A stretch of 64,000 nt of DNA from Paguma larvata (lineage: Eukaryota; Chordata; Mammalia; Carnivora; Viverridae). The notes under the pieces are model-generated. The model did no database searches and had not been told where the DNA came from. It saw only the letters and a list, made by a program, of their open reading frames with translations. Shown here piece by piece: positions 61,326-64,000 of this stretch (position 1 is the stretch's first letter; each line of letters begins with the position of its first letter). The stretch covers positions 77,666,002-77,730,001 of the forward strand of contig CM057832.1 in NCBI GenBank assembly GCA_030068075.1, in the 5' to 3' direction. Position numbers and translations under genes: made by a program.

Positions 61326-61493
61326 ATTTTTTTTTTATTTTTTTTGAGAGAGTGTGCATGAGTGGGGGGAGGCACAGAGAGAGAGGGAGACAATCCCAAG
61401 CAGGCTCCATGCTCAGTGCAGAGCCTGATGTGAGGCTCAATGAGCCGAAATCAAGAGTCAGACGCTTAATCAACTGATCCCCCCAGGGACCCC
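61326..61493 (-). mobile_element. Can-SINE, shortened, antisense
   Basis: T-tail, GAGAGAGTGTGCATGAGTGG, then a deletion from GATGTGAGGCTCAATGA into GCCGAAATCAAGAG. Ends CCCCCAGGGACCCC. Confidence 0.88.
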
Positions 61494-62440
61494 AAAAGGA
61501 CTATAAATACTTGTTTTTAGAATCCTCAGAGTGGTAAATGAAATAAAAACTTCTATAAAAAAAAAGCAAGGATTAATCAGACAAAAATAAGCAGAAATGA
61601 AATTAAAAAGTATATATGAAATAGGACCACTTAGATATCTTGTACATGAAAGATGAGACTGAAATGAAACAACATATTGCATCAACTGTAGGCTGACACA
61701 TCTGAGGAAAAATACTGTGGTCTCAATAGTTGTATTAGAAATTCTCCAAGAATGCAGCACAGAGAGAAAAGGGGAAAAATAAAGAAGTAGAGGAAAGACA
61801 TGAAGATACACCGAGAAGCTTATATCCAACAGGAAATCCAGAGGAAAGGAAGGAGGGTGAAAAACAATATTCAGAGAGAGAGTGGTGGAAGACTTTTCAG
61901 AGTTAAAATCACAAACCCTCACATTTAAATGAACACAAAGAATAATGAAGAGGTTAAGGAGAAATAGATGCACATGTAGACACGAAACAGTAATATTGTG
62001 GAACTCTAAGCACAGGAAAAAAAGTCCTAAAAGCCTTAAGAAAGACAGAATTCCTGTTAATAAATAGTTATTAGATGAACAACAGACTTCTTACATGCAA
62101 CTGATGCCAAATTATAATGAAGTAATATTTTCAAGGTGATGATAAGAAGTGTAAAATTTGAATTCTACATCCAAATAAAGTATGACTCGAAAAAGAAGGA
62201 CCATACAGTTTCAAAATATGTTAGGAAAATTTTATTTTAAGATTCTCAGTGAAAGAGCTATTAACAGGTATGTAAGAATTGGGATGCAAACCACCCCCCC
62301 CGCCATACACTCAAACCTCTTATATAAGAATACCAAGGAAGAGGGAAAAGCAGAAATGGGGATTGAGGTCTTTCCAGTGGGTACGAAAAAAAAGACTTTG
62401 GTTGCTTAGGAGATGGGTAGAGACGTTAAGTAATTCTAGG
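61494..62440 (+). mobile_element. L1M remnant, sense
   Basis: A-rich strand with AGACTTTTCAGAGTTAAAAT, CCTAAAAGCCTTAAGAAAGA, TTATTAGATGAACAACAGAC, ATTTTCAAGGTGATGATAAG and AATTCTACATCCAAATAAAG, matching the recalled order of an old L1 or HAL1 internal region. A 167-codon open frame on the other strand (61470-61973) is an accident of this A-rich sequence. Confidence 0.6.
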
Positions 62441-62860
62441 CCAGTGTTTCTCAACCTTTGGCATGCATCAGAATCACTTGGGGGGCACCTGGGTGGCTCC
62501 GTCGGTTAAGCTTCTGACTTCGGCTCAGGTCATGATCACCATTTGGGAGTTCAGGCCCCACGTTGGGCTCTGTGCTGAGGGCTCTGTGCTGACAGCTCAG
62601 AGCCTGGAGTCTGCTTTGATTCTGTGTCTCCCTCTCTCTCTGCCTCCCCCCCACTCACACTCTGTGTCTCTCTCTCTCTCTCAAAAATAAAAGATTAAAA
62701 AAAAAAAAAGAATCACTTGGAACACACCAGGTGTGGGCCCCACCTGGAGTTTCTGATTCATTAAATCTGTGGTGGAAGCTGAGAATTTCCATTTCTAACA
62801 ATTACCAGCTGATGCTGATGCTACTGGTCTGGGGTCCACACTTTGGGAACCACTTCTCCA
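62441..62860 (+). mobile_element. MER5A, nearly complete, SINE-split
   Basis: CAGTGTTTCTCAACCTTTGG, GCATCAGAATCACTTGG, then after the SINE GCCCCACCTGGAGTTTCTGA, TTCATTAAATCTGTGGTGGA, TGATGCTGATGCTACTGGTC and CACACTTTGGGAACCACTTC. Both ends are present. Confidence 0.9.
62480..62709 (+). mobile_element. Can-SINE, sense, nested in MER5A
   Basis: Head GGGGGCACCTGGGTGGCTCC; contains a small duplicate of GGGCTCTGTGCTGA. Perfect duplication AGAATCACTTGG on both sides. Confidence 0.96.
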
Positions 62861-62869
62861 GACTTCATT

Positions 62870-64000
62870 AGAAAAATATTGTAGCTACCTCTGTAAGTCA
62901 AAAAATTAAGTGGTATCCTGAAAAGAGTAGAAACTATGTATTGCTTTAAAGCCACAAAGGAGAAAAAAAAGCATGTCCATAAAAAATGTTACAAGTATAG
63001 CAGAAGGCAAGAAAGGAAAAAACATAACGAGGAGGAAAAGAAGAATAGTAAACACAGATTAAGCTGATAAAATGAAATCTATAGACCAAAAGACCATTTT
63101 TGCAACACATAAAACTGAGAAAGAATTTGTATCTAGGATATATTAAGAACCCTTGCAAACTTTGAAAGAAAAAACAAAAGCTTGAGAAAATTTGCAAACG
63201 ATATGATCAGGCAATTCACAAAAAAGGAAACCAGTGTGGACAGTAAGCACAGAAAAGTGTTTTGTCTCATTAGCAACTAGAGAAATACAATTTTTTTTTA
63301 AATTTTTTTAACATTTATTTATTTTTGAGAGACATAGAGACAGAGTGTGAGCAGGGGAAGGGCAGAGGCAGAGGGAGACACAGAATCTGAAGCAGGCTCC
63401 AGGCTCTGAGCTGTCAGCACAGAGCCTGACGCGGGGCTCGAACTCACAGACAGTGAGATCATGACCTGAGCCGAAGTCGGCCGCTTAACCAACTGAGCCA
63501 CCCAGGTGCCCCAGAAATACAAATTTAAAACATGGTTCATACCTAAGAGATCAGTGAAAACTTACAAGTCTGATAATTCTAAGTGCAATGGGGATACGGA
63601 GAAACAAGACAGAAGTGTCACACTCAGGTGGTGAGAGGGTGCATGGGCACAACTCCTTTGTGGACAATTTGATAATATCTAGTAAGGATATGGTCCTCAT
63701 ATTATATCCAGCTAAAGATGCATATTCTCTGGGACCCAGTGGTTCTGCTTCCGAGGGACCTATCAAAACCCTTGCACATGTGCGTGCACATGGGCATGAA
63801 CGTTCTTGTAGCATTGCCTGTGATAATGAAAAACTGGAAATACCCTAATTCTTTCACTAACAAGTGGATGAAAATGTAAGCTCTTCAGAAAATAAAATAC
63901 TGCAAAGAATTAAAAAGAGTTGGTACTATGTGGAGATAAATTCTACCTATAGATTCTTTAACATTCTTTACAACACTATTGACTCCAAATACTTGCAAGC
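62870..64000 (+). mobile_element. L1M ORF2 remnant, sense, SINE-split
   Basis: GACCAAAAGACCATTTTTGC, TCTAGGATATATTAAGAACC, AGGCAATTCACAAAAAAGGA, AGCAACTAGAGAAATACAA, then past the SINE GGGGATACGGAGAAACAAGA, CTGGGACCCAGTGGTTCTGC and AATGAAAAACTGGAAATACC. This is ORF2 3' order; it runs off the window end. Confidence 0.8.
63291..63512 (-). mobile_element. Can-SINE, full length, antisense, nested in L1M
   Basis: Ends GAGCCACCCAGGTGCCCC. Duplication AGAAATACAA on both sides, inside the L1 ORF2 remnant. Confidence 0.96.

Noticed and set aside
61470..61973. 167-codon open frame on the minus strand, the longest in the window
   Set aside because: It is antisense to A-rich L1M-type sequence, so it reads as a Phe/Leu/Ser-rich peptide; it has no family resemblance, and its end overlaps a SINE.
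1..64000. Functional tRNA genes at the many GGCTCAGT...GTTCGAGTC matches
   Set aside because: All are heads of tRNA-derived SINEs with CT-rich bodies and A-tails, most with target-site duplications.

Overview
This window is nuclear DNA from a carnivore, most likely a felid. It carries about 43 tRNA-derived Can-SINEs with the feliform head (consensus GGCGCCTGGGTGGCTCAG). It also has L1, L2, MIR, MER5-like and Tigger-like fossils, and a gene split into small GT-AG exons.

The only gene I can support is the 3' half of CEMIP2 (formerly TMEM2) on the + strand. Thirteen exons between 1560 and 35089 join in a consistent frame into 657 residues ending at a TAG stop. By recalled alignment to the 1383-residue human protein, they correspond to about residues 727-1383. 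They hold the last parallel beta-helix repeat and the second GG-type lectin domain. The membrane anchor, the G8 domain and the first GG domain lie upstream of the window. All 24 visible splice sites (12 donors and 12 acceptors between the exons), and the first acceptor, fit GT-AG. There is no frameshift or early stop. The 3' UTR probably runs to about 36910, where two overlapping AATAAA signals sit.

Layout: 1-35089 is introns and exons of CEMIP2. The introns hold SINEs, an L2 3' end at 530-1375, several L1 3' UTR fragments, two MIRs, and a 5'-truncated antisense L1 at about 22925-24496. From about 36.9 kb to 64 kb the window is intergenic. It has no convincing gene, and is a mosaic of SINEs, old L1M fragments (about 46.0-46.8, 47.5-47.8, 49.5-50.0, 58.9-60.1 and 61.5-64.0 kb), hAT and Tigger-like DNA transposon fossils, an MLT1-type LTR (about 51.9-52.56 kb), another LTR-like block (46.84-47.31 kb), and an unusual 52.8-54.9 kb block carrying a 29-bp GC-rich minisatellite. 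In the human genome the flank 3' of CEMIP2 is a long gene-poor interval toward TRPM3, which fits.

I found no new multi-gene system. The most useful points are a 36-bp in-frame microexon with a poor donor, an exon whose 3' splice site abuts an L1 fragment, the 29-bp minisatellite inside a possible endogenous-retrovirus remnant, a SINE pair sharing one target-site duplication, and several SINEs with near-perfect duplications that may be polymorphic among cats. Repeat family names come from recalled consensus sequences, not from a search.
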